From assembly GCA_937897245.1 (NCBI GenBank), contig CALCBO010000262.1:1-8810 (forward strand): DNA of 8,810 nt, in the 5' to 3' direction. Position numbers and translations under genes: made by a program. Source of the DNA: an uncultured Caryophanales bacterium (GTDB taxonomy: Bacteria > Bacillota_I > Bacilli_A > RF39 > UBA660). Each line of letters begins with the position of its first letter. Position 1 is the stretch's first letter. The notes beneath the pieces were generated by a model, which saw only the letters and a program-made list of their open reading frames with translations, was not told the origin of the DNA and did not search any database. Positions 1 to 5,723 of this stretch are shown piece after piece.

Positions 1-1
1 T

Positions 2-291
2 GAAGCGGCTCTTGATAACATTGATAAAATGCCGCAGTCTACTTTCGATGAGATTGTCGAGAAGTATGTAGAAATGAATATCGCCCACCCTTTCAGAGAA
101 GGAAATGGGCGCAGCACTCGTATTTGGCTCGACCTTATTTTCAAAACCGAGCTTCATAAAGTCGTTGACTGGAGTAAGGTGGATAAAGAGGATTATCTGC
201 TTGCTATGGCACGAAGTCCATCAAAGATATTGAAATTACATTCTTTCTGAAAAATGCCCTTACGGATAATATAAATGATCGAGAAATTTAT
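2..291 (+). pseudogene. Fic-domain protein fragment, frameshifted and fused to rsh remnant
   Basis: Fic proteins usually transfer AMP (or another nucleotide part) to target-protein hydroxyls. The reading frame is open from the window edge and holds the complete Fic core motif [12 protein letters not shown] (bases 86-121: catalytic His, then the phosphate-binding GNGR), followed by the family-like [17 protein letters not shown]. The 5' part lies outside the window. After base 220 one base appears missing: the original frame stops at 248-250, but the next frame continues with Fic-like residues (KNALTDNINDREIY) to about base 291, where similarity changes to RelA/SpoT. The usual Fic C-terminus is absent. 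Positions 1-240 are about 42% G+C against under 30% downstream, which suggests transfer. The family call is firm; whether the remnant is ever active is doubtful. Confidence 0.8.
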
Positions 292-981
292 ATTGAAAAA
301 GGAAAATATGCTTTAGAAAAAGAATTACGTAAACGAAAATTATCCATTACTGAGTTCATGATTGATGAAAATACAAACAGGATATGTAAACATTTAAAAG
401 TTGATAATTTTGATGAAGTATATTTAGCTATTGGTAATGGAAAAGCTACTGCTAATGGGGTTATAAATATAATTCATAGAAATCATGTTGATGTTGCAGC
501 TCCTAAAATAGTAAAAATATCATCTAAATAAATTGATTCTAATGCTGATATTATTGTTAGTGGAATTGATAAAGTAAAAGTGAATCTAGCTAATTGTTGT
601 AATCCTGTATATGGAGATTCTATAGTAGGGTATATAACTAAAGGAAAAGGAATTACCGTACATCGAATGAATTGTCATAACCTAAATATGTTAGAAGATA
701 GAACCTTAGAAGTATCATGGAATAAAGATGTTAATCCAGGTAAGCGTTATCTCTCATTTTTATTAGTATATACTAAAGATACTGAGAATCATATGTTAGA
801 TTTAGTTCAAACAATTTCTGCTTTAAATGTCAGTGTTGATGGTATCAAAATAATGAGTAAGGGTGAAAATTCAGTATATGAAATTAGTTTTTATGTAACT
901 GGCTTAGAACAATTAGAAAAACTAATAATAGCTCTTCAAAAAAATACCTACGTTGAAAAAGCAGAAAGGACAATAAGATGA
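292..981 (+). pseudogene. rsh: RelA/SpoT-homologue C-terminal remnant ((p)ppGpp synthetase/hydrolase)
   Basis: Full Rsh enzymes are about 730 residues: HD hydrolase, synthetase, TGS, helical, zinc-finger/CC and ACT domains. Only the part after TGS remains. It starts near residues EKGKYALEKELRKRK (base 295), passes through the helical region, then the Cys-containing segment NLANCCNPVYGDSIVGY and TVHRMNC, then an ACT domain up to 978. A TAA at 529-531 interrupts it, most simply a CAA-to-TAA change, because homology continues in the same frame. No catalytic domain is left, so this locus cannot make or degrade (p)ppGpp. The stop overlaps the dtd start (ATGA, 978-981), the usual rsh-dtd arrangement. 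A GTG at 580 could restart a short ZFD-ACT peptide, but I see no convincing SD there. Whether an intact Rsh exists elsewhere cannot be told. Confidence 0.85.
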
Positions 982-1412
982 GAGTATTAGTACAAAGAAG
1001 TGGTAAAGCTAATGTCAAAGTAGAGGGAAAGATTGTTGGTAAAATACCAGAAGGATTAGTACTCTTAGTAGGCTTTACCGAAGGAGATAGTTTAAAAGAA
1101 ATTACTTACTTAGCAAAAAAAGTCGCAAATTTACGTATTTTTCCAGATGAACATGGTATAATGAATAAAAGTATAATAGATTATGGGGGAAGTATCTTAT
1201 CTATTTCACAATTTACATTATATGCTGATACTAAAAAAGGAAATAGACCAAGTTATATAAATGCACTAAAAGGTGAAGAGGCTACTAAACTATATGACAT
1301 TTTTAATGATGAGCTTCGCCAATATACTTCGGTTGAGACTGGAATATTTGGTGCCGATATGGAAGTATCAATTACCAATATTGGGCCTACAACTATTTTA
1401 TTGGAGAGATGA
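978..1412 (+). CDS. dtd: D-aminoacyl-tRNA deacylase
   Basis: DTD hydrolyses D-amino acids (D-Tyr, D-Asp and others, also Gly mischarged on tRNA-Ala) from tRNA, a cytoplasmic proofreading step. The 144-residue product has the usual length (about 145-150). It starts with the family N-terminus MRVLVQRSGKANV and carries SQFTLYAD at residues 77-84 and NIGPTT at 134-139; Gly136-Pro137 form the cross-subunit Gly-cisPro motif that excludes L-amino acids. The Ile at the second position of NxGP and Thr after Pro differ from the common NDGPVT but keep the essential Gly-Pro. ATG overlaps the rsh stop by two bases, indicating translational coupling in the ancestral operon. Because rsh is now a chimera, the promoter feeding dtd is unclear. 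Confidence 0.95.
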   Translation: MRVLVQRSGKANVKVEGKIVGKIPEGLVLLVGFTEGDSLKEITYLAKKVANLRIFPDEHGIMNKSIIDYGGSILSISQFTLYADTKKGNRPSYINALKGEEATKLYDIFNDELRQYTSVETGIFGADMEVSITNIGPTTILLER

Positions 1413-1414
1413 TT

Positions 1415-2473
1415 ATGTTTAAAAATAAACTAAATTATAAAATTATAAATCTTACAGCCCTAATGGTTTTACTATATTTTGGCTTTATTAATATTGGATT
1501 ATGGTGGGGTGTTCTAACAAAATGTGTTTCCTTATTAACACCATTTATTGTAGGTTTTGCTTTTGCCTATGCTTTCACTCCGCTAGTAAGATTACTTGAA
1601 AGAAAAGGTGTAAAACATACACTTGCAGTTATTATTGTAATCGTTGGAATATTAGTTATAGTCTTTGGATTATTAGCTATTATTCTACCAATGCTTTATG
1701 ACCAATTATCATTATTCATTAAAATGATTATTGAAGTATTTGAAAATATTAATGATAAAGTACCAATTAATATTGGTAAATATGAAATTAAAATAACTGA
1801 TTACTTGAATGATATTTTAGCAGAATTACGTTCTGCAACTTCATCAACAGTAATGGGATATTTAGGTAAATCAATTGACTTCTTAAGTAGTTTTATCCTA
1901 GGTTTTGTTGGATTTGTCTACTTCCTAGGAGATATGAATAAAATACGTAGTAGTTCTAAAAAAATAATGAATACTTACAGTAAAAGATTCTATCAATATG
2001 TTAAGTTAATGGATACAGAAATTACTAATTATTTAAAAGGTATAGAAATGTTTATGGTAATTCAATTCTTTGAATATAGCTTATTATTCCTTATAATAGG
2101 TCATCCTAACTGGTTAATCTTAGGATTACTAGCTTGTATTACTACTGTTATTCCATATTTTGGAGGATTAATTACCAATCTAATTGCTATTTTAATGGCT
2201 AGTGTTGTATCAGTTCCATTAATGATTGCGACAACCATCATATGTCTTATTTTCCCACAACTAGATGGTTATGTAATTTCTCCTAAAGTATATGGTAAAA
2301 CCAATAACGTTAATCCATTAATAACTATTATGGCTGTATCTATTGGTGGTACCTTAGCAGGTGTTGTCGGAATAGTAATAGCTCTACCTTGCTATTTACT
2401 AATTAGAACTACATTCCGATTCTTTATCAAAGATTTAAAAAAGGGTGTAAATATGGTAAAGGAGACTATCTAA
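1415..2473 (+). CDS. AI-2E family transporter (UPF0118-type membrane protein)
   Basis: Polytopic inner-membrane protein of the AI-2E transporter (PerM/YdiK-like) family. Members are linked to export or uptake of small molecules or to Na+/H+ exchange, so the substrate cannot be predicted. The product has 352 residues, usual for the family, with hydrophobic segments from the N-terminus (LTALMVLLYFGFINIGLWW) through a long C-terminal block. The family signature near the C-terminus is visible as PQLDGYVISPKVYGKTN followed by NPLITI. I chose the ATG at 1415 over the one at 1409, because the SD GGAG (1403-1406) lies 8 bases before 1415 but only 2 before 1409. It follows dtd directly, so the two are probably cotranscribed. 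The stop lies inside an intrinsic terminator hairpin. Confidence 0.88.
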   Translation: MFKNKLNYKIINLTALMVLLYFGFINIGLWWGVLTKCVSLLTPFIVGFAFAYAFTPLVRLLERKGVKHTLAVIIVIVGILVIVFGLLAIILPMLYDQLSLFIKMIIEVFENINDKVPINIGKYEIKITDYLNDILAELRSATSSTVMGYLGKSIDFLSSFILGFVGFVYFLGDMNKIRSSSKKIMNTYSKRFYQYVKLMDTEITNYLKGIEMFMVIQFFEYSLLFLIIGHPNWLILGLLACITTVIPYFGGLITNLIAILMASVVSVPLMIATTIICLIFPQLDGYVISPKVYGKTNNVNPLITIMAVSIGGTLAGVVGIVIALPCYLLIRTTFRFFIKDLKKGVNMVKETI

Positions 2474-2486
2474 AAGTCTTCTTTTT
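2461..2486 (+). terminator. Intrinsic terminator after the AI-2E gene
   Basis: Stem GGAGACT (2461-2467) pairs with AGTCTTC (2475-2481), including one G-U pair, around a 7-nt loop, followed by TTTTT. The hairpin spans the stop codon of the upstream gene. The stem is short and the U-tract has only five bases, so termination may be partial. Confidence 0.5.
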
Positions 2487-2503
2487 AAATCGGGGGGTTA
2501 TTT

Positions 2504-3628
2504 ATGGTTGCTGAAGATAAAACACACTTATTATATAAATTAAAAGTTGCACTTTCTCAACTAAATCATGTTAAAAATGAGGATGAAGCAATAGTTATAA
2601 TGAACTATATAGCTAATATATCTATGATTTTTAATTCAAGTGAAGAAAGATTATTAAATATTGATAATTATCGTTTATTTATTAACTATATTTCTAAATT
2701 AGAAAATCAAATGCTAGAAAATTTTATTAAAAATAAAGACTATTACACAAACTATTTATCACAAGTAATTCCTTTAATTGAAAAAGAAATGGTAGAATTT
2801 AAAGAAGGAGAAATGTCTCCTCCTACGAAATTAGATGAAGCAGATTTTTATGCAATATTTTATGAGTTTATGGAATCACTTAACTTAGCTAGTGTATTTG
2901 ATGAATTTATAGAAAACCACAACATCTATTCAACAGAAACAAAAAGTGATAGTACTATGTTAGGATTCACTCTTCATAATCCTTTAACTAATGATTCAGA
3001 TATATTTATTGGTGATTTTAATTTTGATATTCATACTATGTTTACTCTAGCTCATGAATTTGGACATATCTATGATTTAAATTATGATAGGCTAGATGCT
3101 AAGTCTTTTAATAGATATTTCTATCACTCTTTTTCTACTGAAGTAATGTCTAAAATGTTTGAAAGATTATTTTTAGATTTTTTAATAAAAAAAGATATTT
3201 TAAAAGAAGAAGCAAAGGATAAATTATTTGAAATGGAAGTAATTAATCATGATTTTTTACTAGCTTCATATATTTTAACACTACTAGATGATGAATTATT
3301 ATTAGATAGTAATTATCAAGATTTATCAATAGTAGAATTATATAATAAAGTAGCTGATAATTTTAATGCTAAAGATAATTTGTTTACTTTCTTCCTAAGT
3401 ATTTGTAAGTTTGATGTTTTAGAAGATTATACTTATACTTATGGAGATTTACTATCAATAGTCTTAAAAGATGAAGTATTAAAAAATGGTCTTAATAATG
3501 ACTTACTACTAGATTTTATGAAGAAAAAAACACTATGTACAGGAAAAGATATTATAATTGATTGGCAAATGACTCCAGAAAAATATCAAGAATTATACAA
3601 AAGAGAAGTACAGTTTATAAAGAAATAG
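2504..3628 (+). CDS. M3-like (oligoendopeptidase-type) zinc metallopeptidase, short form
   Basis: Probable cytoplasmic metallo-oligopeptidase. The zinc-binding motif is HEFGH (His184, Glu185, His188), and a Glu lies exactly 25 residues after the second His (Glu213, in STEVMSKMFE), the spacing known for family M3 (thimet oligopeptidase, PepF). A helical, acidic N-terminal half precedes the motif, as in M3. At 374 residues it is far shorter than classical PepF (about 600). I see no signal peptide. The ATG at 2504 has a G-rich SD (GGGGGG, 2492-2497) at 6-nt spacing. It sits between the AI-2E gene and hisS in an interval that is often short in relatives. The substrate is unknown; peptide turnover is an inference. 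The metallopeptidase class is well supported, and the M3 assignment is likely. Confidence 0.75.
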   Translation: MVAEDKTHLLYKLKVALSQLNHVKNEDEAIVIMNYIANISMIFNSSEERLLNIDNYRLFINYISKLENQMLENFIKNKDYYTNYLSQVIPLIEKEMVEFKEGEMSPPTKLDEADFYAIFYEFMESLNLASVFDEFIENHNIYSTETKSDSTMLGFTLHNPLTNDSDIFIGDFNFDIHTMFTLAHEFGHIYDLNYDRLDAKSFNRYFYHSFSTEVMSKMFERLFLDFLIKKDILKEEAKDKLFEMEVINHDFLLASYILTLLDDELLLDSNYQDLSIVELYNKVADNFNAKDNLFTFFLSICKFDVLEDYTYTYGDLLSIVLKDEVLKNGLNNDLLLDFMKKKTLCTGKDIIIDWQMTPEKYQELYKREVQFIKK

Positions 3629-3643
3629 TTCAATGAAACATAC

Positions 3644-3700
3644 TTGATATAATAAATAAAATATGGTAGTATGAATTCATCAAGGAAACTTGAGTATAAT
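3644..3700 (+). promoter_or_regulatory. Candidate promoter(s) for the plus-strand antisense RNA
   Basis: Two candidate elements follow the peptidase gene. One is TTGATA (3644-3649), a 17-nt spacer and TAGTAT (3667-3672). The other is a perfect -10, TATAAT (3695-3700), with a poor -35; its expected start would be about 3707, the first G of the hairpin. Either would give an RNA of about 80-110 nt ending at the terminator near 3787. In AT-rich DNA such matches also arise by chance. Confidence 0.4.
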
Positions 3701-3743
3701 AAAAAAGGGAATACCTAGTATTGGTGAGTTAGGTACTATTCCC
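3698..3743 (-). terminator. Minus-strand terminator of the small hydrophobic peptide mRNA
   Basis: Read on the minus strand, GGGAATA (3743-3737) pairs with TATTCCC (3713-3707), and inner CCTA pairs with TAGG across a small bulge. Six T residues (3706-3701) and ATT follow. On the plus strand the same hairpin is followed by AAATTTG, so as a terminator it works only for minus-strand transcription. It lies 23 bases past the peptide's stop codon. Confidence 0.75.
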
Positions 3744-3787
3744 AAATTTGTTGGTTAGTACCAGCTTACGTAGTTGGTACTATTTTT
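3707..3787 (+). ncRNA. Putative antisense antitoxin RNA (two hairpins)
   Basis: A plus-strand transcript across this stretch would fold into hairpin 1 (GGGAATA at 3707-3713 with TATTCCC at 3737-3743, inner CCTA/TAGG) and hairpin 2 (TAGTACCA at 3756-3763 with TGGTACTA at 3775-3782), ending in TTTTT. It is fully complementary to the 3' untranslated part, stop codon and last codons of the minus-strand peptide mRNA. Convergent 3'-overlapping RNAs are the arrangement of txpA/ratA and bsrG/SR4 in Bacillus subtilis. No promoter is certain, and the RNA could instead be the 3' tail of the metallopeptidase transcript, which would still be antisense. Confidence 0.5.
3756..3787 (+). terminator. Plus-strand intrinsic terminator
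   Basis: An 8-bp perfect stem, TAGTACCA (3756-3763) and TGGTACTA (3775-3782), has an 11-nt loop and is followed directly by TTTTTATT. On the minus strand no T-run follows, so it serves plus-strand transcription: the putative antisense RNA and any readthrough from the metallopeptidase gene. Its loop contains the stop codon of the minus-strand peptide. Confidence 0.75.
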
Positions 3788-3858
3788 ATTAGAATAATAT
3801 ATATTAGACTAATAAGGAGTAGAATGATAAGAAAAAGACAATGCTCTCTCTTAGTCAT
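3766..3858 (-). CDS. Small hydrophobic peptide (30 aa), candidate type I toxin
   Basis: No family is recognised. The peptide begins MTKREHC, has 17 hydrophobic residues at 8-24 (Leu/Ile-rich, with only Ser17 and Tyr20 differing), then Lys25 and ends VPTT, with TAA at 3768-3766. This is the profile of a single membrane-spanning peptide. The strongest evidence that it is real is the SD: minus-strand AAAGGGGGTGAT (3873-3862) matches the consensus AAAGGAGGTGAT at 11 of 12 bases, with ideal spacing to ATG. It has its own minus-strand terminator, an upstream anti-SD and a convergent antisense RNA candidate. Charged N-terminus, hydrophobic core and very strong SD are typical of type I toxins of Firmicutes (TxpA, BsrG), but I see no sequence match to them. 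A regulatory or other small membrane peptide is the alternative. Confidence 0.6.
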   Translation of the reverse strand: MTKREHCLFLIILLLISLIYIILIKIVPTT

Positions 3859-3866
3859 TTAATCAC

Positions 3867-3900
3867 CCCCTTTCCTTGTTGGATAAGGAGAATAGTACTT
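3867..3900 (-). promoter_or_regulatory. Anti-SD and long-range pairing elements in the peptide 5' UTR
   Basis: In the minus-strand mRNA, CUCCUU (3890-3885) can pair with AAGGGG of the SD (3872-3867), hiding it behind a 12-nt loop; it can alternatively pair with the nearer AAGGA (3877-3873). Just upstream, GUACUAUUC (3898-3890) is perfectly complementary to GAAUAGUAC in the 3' UTR (3742-3734), and pairing extends beyond it with a wobble. Fold-back and SD masking of this kind are hallmarks of type I toxin mRNAs. No convincing promoter is visible; the best candidate (TTAGGA, 18 nt, TACTAT) would start after the long-range element. Confidence 0.45.
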
Positions 3901-3976
3901 AAACTAACTAGATATTCCTAAATTTAATGCAGCACATATGGTACAAGAAATCAAGTGAATAAATAAAATAATAGAG

Positions 3977-4000
3977 AACAATCTATAAAAAATAATTGTT
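3977..4000. repeat. Inverted repeat at the hisS promoter -35
   Basis: AACAAT (3977-3982) and ATTGTT (3995-4000) form a dyad with a 12-nt A/T spacer that overlaps the -35 of the hisS promoter. It could be an operator, but 6-bp arms in very AT-rich DNA are weak evidence. Between 3900 and 3976 I see nothing else. Confidence 0.25.
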
Positions 4001-4024
4001 TCTTTTAAATAAATAGTTTATAAT
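3996..4024 (+). promoter_or_regulatory. SigA-type promoter of hisS-aspS
   Basis: TTGTTT (3996-4001), a 17-nt spacer and a perfect TATAAT (4019-4024). Initiation would fall near 4031, just before the first T-box helix, so it gives exactly the expected leader. Confidence 0.8.
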
Positions 4025-4030
4025 ATAAAT

Positions 4031-4220
4031 AACTTCTTGAGAAGGAGTAGTTTTATAAATATCTAAAGAGAAAGTATGGTTGGTGTAAATACTGATAAGA
4101 ATAAAACGAAGACATCTCAATAAAAAGAAGACGGATTACTCCGTTATAAGTAATATAAAGAAAAAAAATAAGGTGGCACCACGAAGAAATTCGTCCTTTG
4201 GCGTGCTATCTTTTTATTTT
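4031..4220 (+). promoter_or_regulatory. T-box riboswitch, tRNA-Asp specific, controlling hisS-aspS
   Basis: Transcription-attenuating leader that senses uncharged tRNA. Stem I base: TTGAGA (4037-4042) with TCTCAA (4115-4120). The specifier loop has AGTA (4046-4049) opposite GAA (4108-4110), the S-turn pair, closed by GTTTTAT (4050-4056) with ATAAAAC (4101-4107). The specifier after GAA is GAC (4111-4113), an Asp codon. The stem I tip is AGTAT/ATACT (4073-4077, 4089-4093), and stem III is ACGGA/TCCGT (4131-4144). Antiterminator: AAGG, bulge TGGCACC (4174-4180), ACGAA-GAAA-TTCGT, CCTT (4170-4198). The T-box base after TGG is C, which pairs with discriminator G73, as in tRNA-Asp and unlike bacterial tRNA-His (C73). 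The parts are seen directly; tRNA choice is inferred from known T-box rules. Confidence 0.93.
4170..4220 (+). terminator. T-box terminator hairpin, alternative to the antiterminator
   Basis: AAGGTGGCAC (4170-4179) can pair with GTGCTATCTT (4203-4212), including two G-U pairs, followed by an interrupted T-run to 4220. This uses the same bases as the antiterminator, so charged tRNA-Asp would favour termination before hisS. Confidence 0.75.
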
Positions 4221-4235
4221 AAAGGAGGTATTAAG

Positions 4236-5687
4236 ATGATACGAAAACAAAAAGGTTGTAATGACATATATGGAAGGGAAGCTAAAATATGGAAATATGT
4301 AGATAGTATTATAGATGCTTTAATGGAAAAGTATAACTATAATTATATCCGTACTCCAATTATTGAAGCTACTGAATTATTTCATCGTGGAATAGGTGAT
4401 ACTACAGATATTGTCACTAAAGAGAGTTATGATTTTGAAGATAAAGGTGGTCGTAAAATAACTCTTCGTCCAGAAGGTACAGCTGGAGTAGTTAGATCAT
4501 TCATTGAAAATAAAATGTATGGTGACGCTAATCAACCAATAAAAGTATATTATAATGGTACTATGTATCGTTATGAGCGACCACAATCAGGAAGAGACCG
4601 TGAATTAACTCAATTTGGTATGGAAATATTAGGAAGCGATGATCCACTAAGTGATGCTGAAATAATAAGTGCGGCAGTTAATCTATACCAATTATTAGGT
4701 CTAAAAGATATTAAAGTAAATTTAAATACTTTAGGTGATAATGAATCTAGGAATAAATATCGTGAAGCTTTAATTGACTATTTTAAACCTCATATAAAGG
4801 ATTTTTGTGAAGATTGTCAAAATAGATTAGAAAAGAATCCTCTAAGAATTCTTGATTGTAAAGTAGACCAAGATAATAAAATATTAAAAGAAGCTCCTAA
4901 GACCTTAGATTATTTAACTGAAGAAAGTAGAGACCGTTTTGAAAAAGTAGGGGAATACTTAGATATTATGCAAATTAAATATGAAATAAATCCAAGTATA
5001 GTAAGAGGTCTAGATTATTATAATCATACAGTATTTGAAATTGAAGCTAAGGTAGCTGGATTTGGTTCAAACAATGTAATTGGAGCTGGTGGAAGATATA
5101 ATGGTTTAGTTAATCAATTAGATGGACCAGAAACACCATGTGTTGGATTTGCCTCAGGAATAGGTAGAATAATAATGGCATTAGAATTAGAAAAAGTAAA
5201 AATTCCAATTGTTGAAGATATAGATTTATTCTTGATGTATGTAAATGAAGATGAGAAAAAATATGCTGCATACTTAGCTCAAGAATTAAGATTAGCTGGT
5301 TTTATTGTAGATACTGAATATACTGGAAGAGGATTAAAAGGCCAATTTAAACAAGCAGATAGATTAAAAGCTAAATTTACATGTGTCTTAAACTCTGAAG
5401 ATTTAAATAACAATGAAGTAAAAATTAAAAATAATAAAACTAAAGAAGAAGAAATTATTAGCCTAGACGTTCTAATTTATTATTTAGATGAAATGATTAA
5501 TGCAGGTATGGAAGATGAATGTGGTTGTGGCTATAATGACCATTGTCATTGTGATGAAGATTGTGATTGTGGCTGTCAAGAAGGCAAAGAATGCACTTGT
5601 GGTTGTGGGGACAAATGTGAATGTGACGACGACTGTGATTGTGGCTGTAAATCAGGTAAATCATGTAAATGTCATGATAAAAAATAA
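4236..5687 (+). CDS. hisS: Histidyl-tRNA synthetase with cysteine-rich C-terminal tail
   Basis: Charges tRNA-His with histidine in the cytoplasm. The class II core is complete: class II motif 2 YRYERPQSGRDRELTQFGME (111-130), the insertion-domain CEDCQNRLEKNPLRILDCK (191-209), HisA motif RGLDYYNHTVFE (257-268), GAGGRYNGL (283-291), and motif 3 GFASGIGRI (304-312), then the anticodon-binding domain to about 425. The ATG at 4236 follows a consensus SD, AAAGGAGGT (4221-4229); an upstream GTG in frame lies inside the T-box and is rejected. At 483 residues it is about 60 longer than usual. The excess is a tail (426-483) with 17 Cys and 3 His in its last 55 residues, built on a repeated unit CxCDxDCDCGCxxGKxCxC. 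Expression is set by the T-box, and aspS follows after a 36-nt gap. Confidence 0.97.
   Translation: MIRKQKGCNDIYGREAKIWKYVDSIIDALMEKYNYNYIRTPIIEATELFHRGIGDTTDIVTKESYDFEDKGGRKITLRPEGTAGVVRSFIENKMYGDANQPIKVYYNGTMYRYERPQSGRDRELTQFGMEILGSDDPLSDAEIISAAVNLYQLLGLKDIKVNLNTLGDNESRNKYREALIDYFKPHIKDFCEDCQNRLEKNPLRILDCKVDQDNKILKEAPKTLDYLTEESRDRFEKVGEYLDIMQIKYEINPSIVRGLDYYNHTVFEIEAKVAGFGSNNVIGAGGRYNGLVNQLDGPETPCVGFASGIGRIIMALELEKVKIPIVEDIDLFLMYVNEDEKKYAAYLAQELRLAGFIVDTEYTGRGLKGQFKQADRLKAKFTCVLNSEDLNNNEVKIKNNKTKEEEIISLDVLIYYLDEMINAGMEDECGCGYNDHCHCDEDCDCGCQEGKECTCGCGDKCECDDDCDCGCKSGKSCKCHDKK
5520..5684 (+). repeat. Tandem Cys-rich repeat encoding the HisRS tail
   Basis: Residues 429-483 of HisRS. Two copies of CxCDxDCDCGCxxGKxCxC (residues 437-455 and 461-479) lie 24 residues (72 bases) apart, bases 5544-5600 and 5616-5672. 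They share the identical 15-base run TGTGATTGTGGCTGT. The rest has diverged (for example GATGAAGAT versus GACGACGAC), so the duplication is not recent. The spacing of Cys-x-Cys pairs resembles metallothioneins, suggesting thiolate metal binding. Confidence 0.8.
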
Positions 5688-5723
5688 TTAAAGTTAATAA
5701 TATAGTAGAAGGGATGTAATAAA

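Noticed and set aside
1409..1414. ATG at 1409 as start of the AI-2E protein
   Set aside because: The SD GGAG would be only 2 nt away; ATG 1415 has proper spacing.
3707..3790. Degenerate second T-box or leader of hisS
   Set aside because: There is no specifier loop or TGGNACC bulge, and hisS has its own promoter and complete T-box downstream.
3824..3862. Plus-strand 12-codon frame (MIRKRQCSLLVI) with AAGGAG just upstream
   Set aside because: The SD-start spacing is only 4 nt, it lies antisense to the better-supported minus-strand peptide, and it follows a plus-strand terminator with no promoter between.
4173..4235. Upstream GTG start that would lengthen HisRS by 21 residues
   Set aside because: It lies inside the T-box antiterminator/terminator, while ATG 4236 has a consensus SD and begins the normal HisRS N-terminus.
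5544..5672. CRISPR-like or other noncoding tandem repeat
   Set aside because: Only two diverged copies exist, and the period keeps the HisRS reading frame; it is coding.
5500..5691. Val-rich frame overlapping the HisRS tail
   Set aside because: It is a frame-shifted reading of the TGT/GAT-rich Cys tail and has no start signals.
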